From NCBI GenBank assembly GCA_934358955.1, contig CAKRLC010000018.1:1-35489 (forward strand): 35,489 nt of DNA, written 5' to 3'. The notes under the pieces are model-generated. The model had not been told where the DNA came from. It did no database searches and worked only from the letters and a program-made list of their open reading frames with translations. Both the position numbers and the translations under genes were made by a program. Origin of the DNA: an uncultured Roseburia sp. (GTDB lineage: Bacteria > Bacillota > Clostridia > Lachnospirales > Lachnospiraceae). This document shows, piece after piece, positions 1 through 7,616 of the stretch (position 1 is the stretch's first letter; each line of letters opens with the position of its first letter).

Positions 1-126
1 GCTCTTGCTGCTGCAGGGATTAATACCGAGATGGTCACTACTTCCGAGATCCGCATCACAGCACTCATTGAAGAAGACTATACTGATCTTGCAATGCGCG
101 CGATCCATGAGACATTTCTTGAATAA
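1..126 (+). CDS. lysC: Aspartate kinase, C-terminal end (partial)
   Basis: Only the last 41 codons lie in the window, in frame from base 1 to TAA at 124-126. The residues (ALAAAGINTEM, then TSEIRI, ALIEEDYT, AMRAIHETF) match the closing ACT domain of aspartokinase, where the GIN-x-x-M and TSEI-x-I segments form the effector-binding interface. Aspartate kinase phosphorylates L-aspartate, the first step toward lysine, threonine and methionine. The catalytic domain is outside the window, so the isozyme class and its allosteric effector cannot be read. I am fairly sure of the family because these ACT motifs are very characteristic. Confidence 0.85.
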   Translation, partial: ALAAAGINTEMVTTSEIRITALIEEDYTDLAMRAIHETFLE

Positions 127-171
127 GCGCTTAAATGGAACCCTATTCACACTTTAAAGCAAAGGAGTCAA

Positions 172-303
172 CGACCTGCCACCAAGGTCTGCCCGATGTA
201 CAAAAGCCAGATTTCCATTGACGCCTGCCGCTGCCCGCAGTGTACCTCCGTATTGGATGCAAAGGCTGTGAAAGAATTCGAAGCTTCTTTGTTGGATAAA
301 TAA
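172..303 (+). pseudogene. Probable remnant of the mscL C-terminal zinc-ribbon tail
   Basis: An open frame from the lysC stop to TAA at 301-303 encodes a tail reading R-P-A-T-K-V-C-P-M-Y-K-S, then ACRCPQCTSVLD. Many clostridial MscL mechanosensitive channels end in a similar zinc-ribbon tail (CP-x-C-KS-x-I followed by a CP-x-C pair). Here the second cysteine of the first knuckle is tyrosine, no transmembrane part precedes it, and there is no good start: the only ATG, at 196, would give 35 residues. The likeliest reading is a 3' fragment of a deleted mscL. A 35-residue peptide from 196, with AAGG at 184-187 as a weak ribosome site, remains possible. The mscL link rests on remembered family sequences. 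Confidence 0.45.
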
Positions 304-326
304 TTGCTTTCTATCACTGCTCTATA

Positions 327-375
327 AAAAAAGGAACTATCACTCATTTTTATTTCGTGCGATAGTTCCTTTTTT
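327..375. terminator. Bidirectional intrinsic terminator
   Basis: The arms 327-341 and 361-375 are perfect 15-bp complements around a 19-nt loop. A-runs on the left and T-runs on the right give a U-tract in either direction. It closes the rightward lysC transcript and can also stop leftward transcription leaving pnuC. Confidence 0.85.
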
Positions 376-388
376 CTTCTCTATTCTT

Positions 389-462
389 CTTCAAAGTAAC
401 TTCAAAACAACTTCAAAGTCAACTTCAAATACACTTCAAGTAAGCTTCATTTTATTTTGAAG
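389..462. repeat. Phased CTTCAA direct-repeat array
   Basis: The hexamer CTTCAA starts at 389, 400, 411, 423 and 434, with a CTTCAT variant at 445. The spacing is 11, 11, 12, 11 and 11 nt, about one helical turn. An inverted copy (TTGAAG, 457-462) follows the last unit and makes a small hairpin. The array lies between the terminator at 327-375 and the pnuC stop, downstream of pnuC and not in front of any gene seen here. Possible roles are a protein-binding array or part of the pnuC 3' UTR; nothing indicates which. Confidence 0.75.
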
Positions 463-509
463 TACATATGATTATTTATCCTCTCAAACTCTTATTTCTT
501 TTCAAATAT

Positions 510-1193
510 TTACGCATTCTCTTTTGCCATTTTTCTCCAGTTGATGTATCCGTAAGTAGAATTAAATAAGTACGCTGTCCACATAACAAGCAATGTGACA
601 GAACCTTCTCCACCATTCATAAGTGCCATTACCCACAAAATTACGGATACGATATTAACGATCACCCACATTACCCACTGTTCTGAATATCTTGCAAGCA
701 TTAAGATGGTTGCGATCACGCTCAGTGTTGTAGATGTTGCATCTATGAGAGCAAATTCTCCACCGATCAGTTTTAAGATAAAGCTGTATCCGGCAACTGC
801 AGCAATCGAACCAACGATTAAGATCACCCAGCCTTTTGCAGTCAGGTTTCTTGCCTTTACTTCCCCGTTTCCGTCTGCCATGTTTTTCTTCCAGCTGATG
901 ATACCGATAATGATCATAGGAACCATCAGGATATTATACATAACTTCTCCGTAAATATGGGACTGAAAGCAGATATAAGCATACGTTACTGCCTGAAAAA
1001 GTCCAAATGCATAGTTCTCGATCTTGCCTTTTGCACACAAAACCACACTGATAATTCCTGCGAGACCGCTTAATAATGCGATCATGCTGTCTCCCCACAT
1101 GAGTGATAATACCACCATTGTCACACTGGAAATTAACAGCCAGCTTTTTTCAAACATTGTCCAGTCTTTGAAATAATTTTTAATCTTTTCCAT
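510..1193 (-). CDS. pnuC: PnuC-family nucleoside/vitamin transporter
   Basis: This 227-residue integral membrane protein belongs to the PnuC family, facilitators for nicotinamide riboside or related vitamins and nucleosides that rely on intracellular phosphorylation to trap the substrate. Family marks are the N-Y-A-F-G-L-F-Q-A-V-T-Y-A-Y segment with HIYGEVMYN near residues 60-90, a W-K-K-N after the following helix, and the C-terminal YGYINWRKM. Six to seven hydrophobic segments are visible. It is the last gene of a leftward operon, 33 nt after the PfkB kinase, and an AAGGAG site precedes the start. The kinase and ADP-ribosylglycohydrolase neighbours suggest a ribosylated substrate such as nicotinamide riboside. 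Other members carry thiamine, riboflavin or deoxynucleosides, so the substrate is inference. Confidence 0.85.
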   Translation of the reverse strand: MEKIKNYFKDWTMFEKSWLLISSVTMVVLSLMWGDSMIALLSGLAGIISVVLCAKGKIENYAFGLFQAVTYAYICFQSHIYGEVMYNILMVPMIIIGIISWKKNMADGNGEVKARNLTAKGWVILIVGSIAAVAGYSFILKLIGGEFALIDATSTTLSVIATILMLARYSEQWVMWVIVNIVSVILWVMALMNGGEGSVTLLVMWTAYLFNSTYGYINWRKMAKENA

Positions 1194-1226
1194 ATCTTTT
1201 TCTCCTTAAAACAACTTGTTTTCTTT

Positions 1227-2123
1227 TTAAAAGTTTATCTGTTGAAATTCTTCTTCTGAAATCGAAGGTCCTTCCACACCTACCACAGCTGCTGAAACCT
1301 TGTTTGCCACAGCTATCGCAGCCTCAAATGATTTCCGACACATCACTGCAGAGATTACTGCTCCGATATGGGAATCCCCTGCTCCGATCGTATCCACAAC
1401 AACCGCTTTTTCAGACGGAATGAGTGTTCCTTGTCCGTTTTCCTGTAAATAAGCTCCTTTGCTTCCGGCGGTTATGATAACCCTGTTCTCCGTCATCTGT
1501 TCGAACTTTTTGGCTGCCTCTTCCATGCTGCCGCACCCCGTAAAATCGATCGCTTCTTTTTCATTTAAATGTAACACCGGATGCAGTTTCATGATCCTGT
1601 CATGCTTTTCCTTTGAAATATAAGTGATTCTTGGACCCGGCGCATAATAAATGTTAAGATCCCTGTTTTTTTCCAGAAAATCAATGATCTGATCGCCGCC
1701 ATCCCCTTCGATCTCATAACCGCAGATATAAACGGAATCATACTCTGTTACATCCAGTGCGTCAAACCATTCTTTTTCAAAGGTACATTCTATTCCAGGC
1801 AGCGTCAGGAAGGTTCTTTCCCCATCAGCTTCTACCATGCATAAGCAGTAGCCATTGTCCATTTTCGTGCTCTCGATCGGGCTCTCATGTTCTGCCTGTT
1901 TTAATTTCTCACGGATCATGGAAGCATACATTCCTGTACCGATCGGTGCAAATAAGGTGTATGGCACTGCAAAATGTTTCATAATATCCGCAACATTATA
2001 AGCACATCCGCCAACTGTCATCGTCTGTGATTTTGCATAGACGTCTTCCCCTTTTTTCGGAAGCTCATCGATCTGCATCACGATATCGAGCATGGCTGCT
2101 CCGATCACCAGACATTTTTTCAT
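1227..2123 (-). CDS. PfkB/ribokinase-family kinase (YegV-like)
   Basis: This 298-residue cytosolic kinase has the PfkB fold. The N-terminal GG-x-A-x-N motif appears as VGGCAYNVAD near residue 38, and the catalytic anion-hole signature VDTIGAGDS near residue 245 carries the catalytic aspartate. Such enzymes phosphorylate sugars or nucleosides with ATP. Its start overlaps the stop of the upstream ADP-ribosylglycohydrolase gene (ATGA), which implies translational coupling. In E. coli the uncharacterised yegU-yegV-yegW genes are the same trio (ADP-ribosylglycohydrolase, PfkB kinase, GntR regulator). Here a PnuC transporter follows, so the kinase could trap an imported nucleoside or phosphorylate ribose released by the hydrolase. 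The exact substrate cannot be read from sequence. Confidence 0.85.
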   Translation of the reverse strand: MKKCLVIGAAMLDIVMQIDELPKKGEDVYAKSQTMTVGGCAYNVADIMKHFAVPYTLFAPIGTGMYASMIREKLKQAEHESPIESTKMDNGYCLCMVEADGERTFLTLPGIECTFEKEWFDALDVTEYDSVYICGYEIEGDGGDQIIDFLEKNRDLNIYYAPGPRITYISKEKHDRIMKLHPVLHLNEKEAIDFTGCGSMEEAAKKFEQMTENRVIITAGSKGAYLQENGQGTLIPSEKAVVVDTIGAGDSHIGAVISAVMCRKSFEAAIAVANKVSAAVVGVEGPSISEEEFQQINF

Positions 2124-3115
2124 TTTACGTTCCCCCTCTTTTCTGCAATGATTTTTGCATAAGGCGCAAAATCAACCTGATTTGCCTCTTTTAAAAGTGT
2201 GATATCTGCCTCTAGCATATGATCCACACCCTTTACGCCGCCACAAATAGCGGTTGCCATTGCGCCGATCGTATCGGTATCTCCGCCAAGATTCGCACAT
2301 AACAGAGCGCATTTTCTCGGTTCAAAGCTGTAATAAGCGATTGCGATCGCACATGGCACGGAATCGACAGTATTCACGCCTGCTCCCATCATTTTATAAA
2401 GTCTGTCCAGAAATTCATCATCGTTTCCCTCGTATGTCTTTGCCAGCTCCACACCATAGCGGATCCGCGTTCCGATAGATGCAGAAACCGTACTTGCTCC
2501 CAGTGACATCGCATACTCTTCTACAGAAAGAACATCTTCGATCATCTGATCCCTGTCTTCCTTCTCCATCGCTGACGCCACTGCCATAGCAACCATACAG
2601 GCACCAGCCAGTGTGATATCACTGCTGTGGGTAATATGGGAAATCTGGTATACATAATCGCACAGCTCTTTTTTCTGGTCGGCGCAAAACAGTGTTCCGA
2701 TTGGAGGGATCCGCATGGCTGCCCCATTGGAAAGTGCTTCATTGGAATATCTGCTGGCATCTTCGCCTTTTTCAAACAGCTCTAATGTGATCTTGGAAGT
2801 TGGTCCTAAAATATTGTTTTCAAACGCATTCTCGCGCTTTGCCCAGGCTAAAATATGGCTCGCAATATTGGATGCATCCGGTTTAAAATCGGTCTCGATC
2901 AGACTGTCTAATATCGTGATCGCCTGTGAAGTGTCATCGGTAAAGTTCCCTCTGTGATACTGATAAGAGATTTCATTTTCCGGATCCCCGTCCATAAAAT
3001 CCACGATTTTTTTATATTTTTCCAGAAAACGCTTCCTGCTCCAGAGCTCAGGCGGCATCCCCATTGCATCCCCCATCGCCATGCCGTAGAGAACGCCTAA
3101 TATTTTATTTTCCAT
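2120..3115 (-). CDS. ADP-ribosylglycohydrolase family protein (DraG/ARH fold, YegU-like)
   Basis: This 331-residue protein carries the hallmarks of the all-helical, dimagnesium ADP-ribosylglycohydrolase fold: GDAMGMPPE at residues 15-23, the metal-binding N-F-T-D-D-T motif near residue 60, and GGDTDTIGAM near residue 280. Family members cleave ADP-ribose from protein side chains or small molecules, or hydrolyse related N- or O-ribosides. It is the first gene of the operon with the PfkB kinase and PnuC, preceded by an AGGAAAG site just upstream of the ATG. A strong promoter reads into it from the shared intergenic region with the GntR gene. Because transport and kinase genes follow, I infer a small-molecule riboside substrate, not reversal of protein ADP-ribosylation; that is not proven. 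Confidence 0.87.
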   Translation of the reverse strand: MENKILGVLYGMAMGDAMGMPPELWSRKRFLEKYKKIVDFMDGDPENEISYQYHRGNFTDDTSQAITILDSLIETDFKPDASNIASHILAWAKRENAFENNILGPTSKITLELFEKGEDASRYSNEALSNGAAMRIPPIGTLFCADQKKELCDYVYQISHITHSSDITLAGACMVAMAVASAMEKEDRDQMIEDVLSVEEYAMSLGASTVSASIGTRIRYGVELAKTYEGNDDEFLDRLYKMMGAGVNTVDSVPCAIAIAYYSFEPRKCALLCANLGGDTDTIGAMATAICGGVKGVDHMLEADITLLKEANQVDFAPYAKIIAEKRGNVK

Positions 3116-3150
3116 TTCTCTTTCCTTTCTTGTTATAATGTTTCTTGTTG

Positions 3151-3185
3151 CTTATTATAATAAGTTATTTATGTTATTATGTCAA
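3151..3185 (-). promoter_or_regulatory. Promoter and operator for the glycohydrolase-kinase-pnuC operon
   Basis: Read leftward there is a consensus -35 TTGACA (3185-3180), a 17-nt spacer and TATTAT (3162-3157). The -10 lies inside a perfect 14-bp palindrome, CTTATTATAATAAG (3151-3164). Part of this palindrome (ATTATAATAAGTT) recurs at 3263-3275 over the -10 of the divergent GntR gene. This fits one repressor acting on both promoters, most simply the adjacent GntR protein. Confidence 0.7.
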
Positions 3186-3241
3186 TTGTTTATGTTATCT
3201 TAAAATCAAAGCTTATTTTTATGCATATCTCACAAATATTG

Positions 3242-3275
3242 TTTACTTTTTCGTTTTCACATATTATAATAAGTT
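3242..3275 (+). promoter_or_regulatory. Promoter of the GntR regulator with second operator copy
   Basis: TTTACT (3242-3247), a 17-nt spacer and a perfect TATAAT (3265-3270) lie 24 nt before the GntR start. The -10 is embedded in ATTATAATAAGTT, the same sequence as in the divergent promoter about 110 nt to the left. This supports autoregulation. Confidence 0.65.
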
Positions 3276-3294
3276 TAATTGCAGGAGGTATCAT

Positions 3295-4017
3295 ATGGGC
3301 GCAAAACCAAAATATGAAGAAATTAAAGACCAGTTGATCGAGGCGATCCGCCTTCAAAAATACAAACCGGGAAGTGAGCTTCCAAGTGAAAATGAACTGA
3401 TCACAGAATACAAGGTCAGCCGTATTACGGTACGACGTGCGATCGATGAACTCTACCGTTCCGGCTATATCGAAAAGCATCAGGGAAAACGTGGCTACGT
3501 CAAAGAATCTCCACGGCTTCAGGAATTAAGCACGGTTTCCAGCTATACAGAAGAAATTTTGCGTCAGGGCATGACTCCTTCGAGAAAAGTGGTCTGTTCC
3601 GGTTTGCGTCTCGCCAATGAAGAAGAACAAAAAAGCCTTTTATTAGACAAGGCTTCCCCTGTTTTTTATCTGAACCGCATTATCTATGCAGACGAAAAGC
3701 CGTTATGCTACACCGCTACAGCGCTTCCATATGTTTACTTCCGTGACATCGAGAAATATGATTTTGCCAAAAATTCACTTTACGATGTGATTGAAAATAC
3801 CTATATGACCAAAATCACTTCCTCACAGCTGAAGTTAAAAGCGGTTCCCGCCGAACATGAGATTGCAAAATATCTTGATATTGCAGATGACATCCCACTC
3901 TTATTTTCGTCTGCTGTTACTTATGGGATCCATGATTTGGCTGAAGTTCCGATTGAAGCTTTCCATACTTATTATCTGACGGATTACTTCGAGTATACTT
4001 TAACACAGAAGAGGTAA
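3295..4017 (+). CDS. GntR-family (HutC subfamily) transcriptional regulator
   Basis: A winged helix-turn-helix of the GntR type occupies residues 1-70 (Y-E-E-I-K-D-Q-L, SELPSENEL, VSRITVRRAIDEL). It is followed by a UTRA ligand-binding domain at about residues 90-235, which defines the HutC/FarR subfamily. I chose ATG 3295 because AGGAGG (3283-3288) lies 6 nt upstream; the frame stays open for 50 codons before it, but that stretch is A/T-rich promoter DNA. The 240-residue product matches the family length. It is divergent from the glycohydrolase-kinase-pnuC operon and matches E. coli yegW in position and family. UTRA domains bind small effectors, often sugar phosphates or the pathway substrate, so it probably senses the imported nucleoside or a phosphorylated product. 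Confidence 0.88.
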   Translation: MGAKPKYEEIKDQLIEAIRLQKYKPGSELPSENELITEYKVSRITVRRAIDELYRSGYIEKHQGKRGYVKESPRLQELSTVSSYTEEILRQGMTPSRKVVCSGLRLANEEEQKSLLLDKASPVFYLNRIIYADEKPLCYTATALPYVYFRDIEKYDFAKNSLYDVIENTYMTKITSSQLKLKAVPAEHEIAKYLDIADDIPLLFSSAVTYGIHDLAEVPIEAFHTYYLTDYFEYTLTQKR

Positions 4018-4051
4018 TACCCGCCTTAGATCCTTTACATCCGCACCATTT

Positions 4052-4093
4052 GAAAAAGACGGAGCTGCGCATATGCCAGACTCCGTCTTCTTC
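4052..4093. terminator. Shared terminator between convergent genes
   Basis: The arms 4052-4064 and 4081-4093 pair over 13 positions with one mismatch (core AAGACGGAG / CTCCGTCTT) around a 16-nt loop. It sits between the rightward GntR gene and the leftward DUF362 gene. The flanking T-tracts are short, so efficiency is uncertain. Confidence 0.7.
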
Positions 4094-4096
4094 GAT

Positions 4097-5224
4097 TTAG
4101 ATTGTCTCTAATTCATATTCGTTTGTTCCAAGTCCGATCTTCACTGCATGTTCGATACAGCTTCTCCACTCTGCATCCGGATGTGTCATATGGAAATGAT
4201 CCGGGTTGCATTCTTCTTGGTTTTCCTTTGCTTTCTCGATGTTCTGTCCAAGCTCACTCTCTTTGATCGGTGTTGCCTGATTGCACAGATCCACACAGGC
4301 CTGGTCTAAGGCTACCGGATCAAAGGAAGCCAGCATTCCGATGTTTGGAATGATAGGAATATCATTTTCAGCATGGCAGTCACAGTTCGGTGATACATCA
4401 CAGATCAGGGAGACATGGAAGCATGGTCTGTTCTGACAGACTGCAAGACTGTACTCTGCCATTTTATAATTCAGCATTGCAATCGAATCCTCATAACTTG
4501 CTGCAATCGCATCCTTCGGACAGACTGCAAGGCATCTTCCACAGCCAACACATTTATCATGGTCGATCCGTGCTTTGTGATCGGTGATGATCGGTGCGCC
4601 ATGTGCACAAATTCTGCCACAGGCTCCACAACCGACACATTTTTTCTTCATAACAGTTGGTTTTCCATCGCAGTGCTGTTCCATCTTACCAGCTCTGGAT
4701 CCGGATCCCATACCGATATTCTTAATTGCTCCGCCAAAGCCTGCCATCTCATGACCTTTAAAATGAGTCAGCGAAATAAACACATCGGCATCCATGATCG
4801 CGGATCCGATCTTCGCTTCCTTCACATATTCTCCATTCACTGGTACAAGCGTCTCATTTGTTCCCTTCAAGCCATCTGCAATCAGAACATGACAGCCTGT
4901 CTGATAAGGTGAAAAGCCGTTCACATATGCTGTCTCAAGATGATCCAGTGCGTTCTTTCTGCTTCCGACATACAAGGTGTTGCAATCTGTCAAAAATGGT
5001 TTTCCACCAAGTTCTTTGACATAATCAGCAATTACCTTTGCATAGTTTGGACGTAAAAAGGAAAGATTTCCATATTCTCCAAAATGAATCTTGATCGCTG
5101 TATATTTGTCCTGGAAATCAATTGTTTCAAAGCCTGCTGTCTTCATCAGACGATGCAGCTTTTGAAGCAGATTCTCATTTCCGGTTGCTTTAAATGTAGT
5201 AAAATAAACTTTTGATTTTTCCAT
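4097..5224 (-). CDS. DUF362 protein with two [4Fe-4S] ferredoxin motifs
   Basis: This 375-residue protein has an N-terminal DUF362 domain (roughly residues 1-185 and 245-340; segments IKIHFGEYG, LTDCNTLY, FKGHEMAGFGGAIKNIGMG). A bacterial ferredoxin insert lies at about residues 195-240, with two classic clusters reading CVGCGACGRICAHGAP and CVGCGRCLAVCPKDAI. A further cysteine-rich patch (C-D-V-S-P-N-C-D-C-H) follows. DUF362 proteins are widespread in anaerobes and have no firmly assigned reaction; the iron-sulfur clusters imply electron transfer or cofactor binding in the cytoplasm. It appears monocistronic. No nearby gene points to a partner. Confidence 0.88.
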   Translation of the reverse strand: MEKSKVYFTTFKATGNENLLQKLHRLMKTAGFETIDFQDKYTAIKIHFGEYGNLSFLRPNYAKVIADYVKELGGKPFLTDCNTLYVGSRKNALDHLETAYVNGFSPYQTGCHVLIADGLKGTNETLVPVNGEYVKEAKIGSAIMDADVFISLTHFKGHEMAGFGGAIKNIGMGSGSRAGKMEQHCDGKPTVMKKKCVGCGACGRICAHGAPIITDHKARIDHDKCVGCGRCLAVCPKDAIAASYEDSIAMLNYKMAEYSLAVCQNRPCFHVSLICDVSPNCDCHAENDIPIIPNIGMLASFDPVALDQACVDLCNQATPIKESELGQNIEKAKENQEECNPDHFHMTHPDAEWRSCIEHAVKIGLGTNEYELETI

Positions 5225-5452
5225 AAAATTGTTCTTTCCCTTCTGAATTTATGATTAATAGATCGGTTCGTTTCATAAGGAACTGATTTTCTTCTATGAT
5301 ACAACATAAAGTTTACTTTACGTCAAGTCTTTTCTCTGTGATCTTGTATTTTTTTTCATTCATTGCTATGACTGGCCTTGCACTGACCTTATCAGCTTCC
5401 GCAAATTCCGTTTCAATCCTGCTTATCCTAAGGATCATACTCTCCTTTTTTA

Positions 5453-7528
5453 CTAGCTCAGCAGATTTTGCATACTTTCCAATCCGATCAGCAGCGTTGA
5501 ACTGTTGTGAAGCAATGCAGATGTCGTTGGCTGGATCACTCCGGTAACACCAAGAACGATCAGCAATGAGTTAAATGCTACAATCGTGCGATAGTTCTTA
5601 TGAATTCTCTTCATCAGACTGTCACTTAACAATTTCAATGTTACAATCTGATACAGGTCATCTGATCCAACTGTGATATCCGCGATCTCGCGCGCGATCT
5701 CTGCACCGTCACTGATCGCAATTCCGACATTGGCTGCGGATAGTGCCGGTGAATCATTGATGCCATCTCCGATCATGATAACTTTTCTTCCGGCAGCTTT
5801 TTCCTTCTCTACGAAGCTTGCCTTATCTTCCGGCAGCACTTCCGAATAGTATTCATCCACACCGACACGTTTTGCAATGGCTCCGGCAGTCCGCTCACTG
5901 TCTCCTGTCATCATAACGATCTTGCTGAGTCCTGCCTTTTTCAGGGAAGATACAACCGCAGCTGCCTCATCACGAAGTGGATCTTCGATGCAGATCACAG
6001 CAGACAGTTTTCCCTCGATTGCAAGATACAGATGGGAATACTCTTTCGGAAGGGCATCGAACATTTCCTGTTTTTCCTCCGGGATCACACAGGCCTCATC
6101 TTCGAAGACAAAATGGGCGCTTCCGATGACAACACGTTTTTCATTGATCGTGGATGCAATTCCATGTGCAACGATATATTCCACTTTGCTGTGCATTTCC
6201 TCATGTGTCAGTCCTTTTTTATTTGCTGCGTCTACAACTGCTTTTGCCATGGAGTGTGGAAAATGTTCTTCCAGACAAGCCGCTATGCAAAGCAGCTCTT
6301 CCTTCGGTCTTCCATCAAAGGAAACAATCTCTACAACAGTCGGCTTTGCCTTCGTCAATGTTCCTGTCTTATCGAATACGATCGTATCTGCTTCTGCGAT
6401 TGCTTCCAAATATTTTCCACCTTTTACGGTTACATTATACAGGCTTGCCTCACGGATCGCTGACAATACGGAAATCGGCATTGCAAGCTTTAAGGCACAG
6501 CTATAGTCTACCATCAGGATGGATAATGCCTTCGTCACATTTCGTGTCAGAAGATAGGTTAAGATCGTTCCACCAAGGCTATACGGTACAAGACGATCTG
6601 CAAGATGCTCTGCTTTGCTTTCGGCACCGGATTTTAATTTTTCAGATTCCTCGATCATCGTCACAATCTTCTCAAACCGGCTGGATCCGCCGACTTCTTT
6701 TACAAGAATGGTCAGCTCTCCCTCTTCCACAACTGTTCCTGCATAAGCAGTACTGTCTAAATTCTTGCATACCGGTACGGATTCACCTGTTAAGGATGCC
6801 TGATTGACCATAGCTTCCCCATTCACAACAATGCCGTCAAATGGGATCACATTTCCCATATGTATCACCACTCTGTCACCGGCCTTAACCTCTGTCGCCG
6901 GTACTAAGACTTCCTGGTCTCCACTCATCATCCATACTTTGCTGACATTTAAAGACATCGTTCTTGCAAGGTCATCCACTGATTTTTTATGGGTCCACTC
7001 TTCAAGAAGCTCTCCGATGCCGAGCATGAACATGATCGAACCGGCTGTATTAAAATCATTTCTTAAAATCGATACGCCGATTGCCGTTGCATCCAGCACC
7101 GGAACCTCAATCTTGCGGGCTGCCAGTGTCTTTACGCCTTTCCAGAGATATTTGATGGAACGCATCGTTGTCAGGCAGACACGTACCGGATAAGGTAAAA
7201 TCCATCTTCTCGCATAATGGAAGATCACCTTCTGAATGAGTTTTTCCTGGTAAACGTTATTTAATTCCCTGCCGGAATTTTCAATGAGTCCGGTTGGAAC
7301 CTCCACCTCTTCATAATGGAAATGACGCAGCAGATTGATAATATTCTCCCGCTCCCCTACATAGGAAATCGTCGCATCACATGTTCTGTCATACACCTTC
7401 GCAAAGGTGATCTCTTTCTGACTGTGTAAGAAATAGAGCAGCGTGTCCGCCTGTGAATAGCTCATACGGGACTGCACGACATGGATTCTCATTCTTCCAG
7501 TTGTCTCATGTTTTATAATAAATTTCAT
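5453..7528 (-). CDS. P1B-like heavy-metal-transporting P-type ATPase with an SCA motif
   Basis: This 691-residue membrane ATPase has the actuator TGES (247-250), the phosphorylated aspartate D386 in DKTGTLT, the HP dipeptide of soft-metal pumps (424-425), a GDGINDSPAL hinge and a C-terminal H-N-S-S-T. The ion-coordinating helix reads SCAL-K-L-A-M-P (343-351), not the usual CPC, SPC or CPH. The N-terminal 70 residues look like an HMA-type ferredoxin fold without the CxxC metal site. These changes make a plain Cu or Zn/Cd exporter unlikely, but I cannot name the ion. A DUF6110 gene lies just upstream with a terminator between them, and an AAGGAAG site precedes the start. Expression probably depends partly on read-through. 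Confidence 0.85.
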   Translation of the reverse strand: MKFIIKHETTGRMRIHVVQSRMSYSQADTLLYFLHSQKEITFAKVYDRTCDATISYVGERENIINLLRHFHYEEVEVPTGLIENSGRELNNVYQEKLIQKVIFHYARRWILPYPVRVCLTTMRSIKYLWKGVKTLAARKIEVPVLDATAIGVSILRNDFNTAGSIMFMLGIGELLEEWTHKKSVDDLARTMSLNVSKVWMMSGDQEVLVPATEVKAGDRVVIHMGNVIPFDGIVVNGEAMVNQASLTGESVPVCKNLDSTAYAGTVVEEGELTILVKEVGGSSRFEKIVTMIEESEKLKSGAESKAEHLADRLVPYSLGGTILTYLLTRNVTKALSILMVDYSCALKLAMPISVLSAIREASLYNVTVKGGKYLEAIAEADTIVFDKTGTLTKAKPTVVEIVSFDGRPKEELLCIAACLEEHFPHSMAKAVVDAANKKGLTHEEMHSKVEYIVAHGIASTINEKRVVIGSAHFVFEDEACVIPEEKQEMFDALPKEYSHLYLAIEGKLSAVICIEDPLRDEAAAVVSSLKKAGLSKIVMMTGDSERTAGAIAKRVGVDEYYSEVLPEDKASFVEKEKAAGRKVIMIGDGINDSPALSAANVGIAISDGAEIAREIADITVGSDDLYQIVTLKLLSDSLMKRIHKNYRTIVAFNSLLIVLGVTGVIQPTTSALLHNSSTLLIGLESMQNLLS

Positions 7529-7562
7529 TTCTGATACTTCCTTTCATCCAGTCTTTTGGCGA

Positions 7563-7616
7563 AAAAAAGGACTGTCACTTTTCACAGCTTTCTGTGTTTG
7601 TGACAGTCCATCCTTT
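7563..7616 (-). terminator. Intercistronic terminator between the DUF6110 and ATPase genes
   Basis: GGACTGTCAC (7569-7578) pairs perfectly with GTGACAGTCC (7600-7609), with an inner CACAG/CTGTG helix. On the leftward transcript the stem is followed by a run of seven U. It lies immediately after the DUF6110 stop and before the ATPase start, and so should reduce ATPase expression relative to DUF6110. Confidence 0.85.

Noticed and set aside
389..462. CRISPR-like array
   Set aside because: The repeated unit is only a hexamer with 5-6-nt spacers, far below CRISPR repeat and spacer lengths, and no cas gene is present.
4390..4912. Plus-strand reading frames opposite the DUF362 gene
   Set aside because: The antisense strand carries an intact two-cluster ferredoxin protein; the plus frames have no start signals or domain features.
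5877..6807. Long plus-strand reading frames opposite the P-type ATPase gene
   Set aside because: They are antisense to a fully motif-supported ATPase gene, lack ribosome sites and give low-complexity, Ser/Cys/Leu-rich translations.
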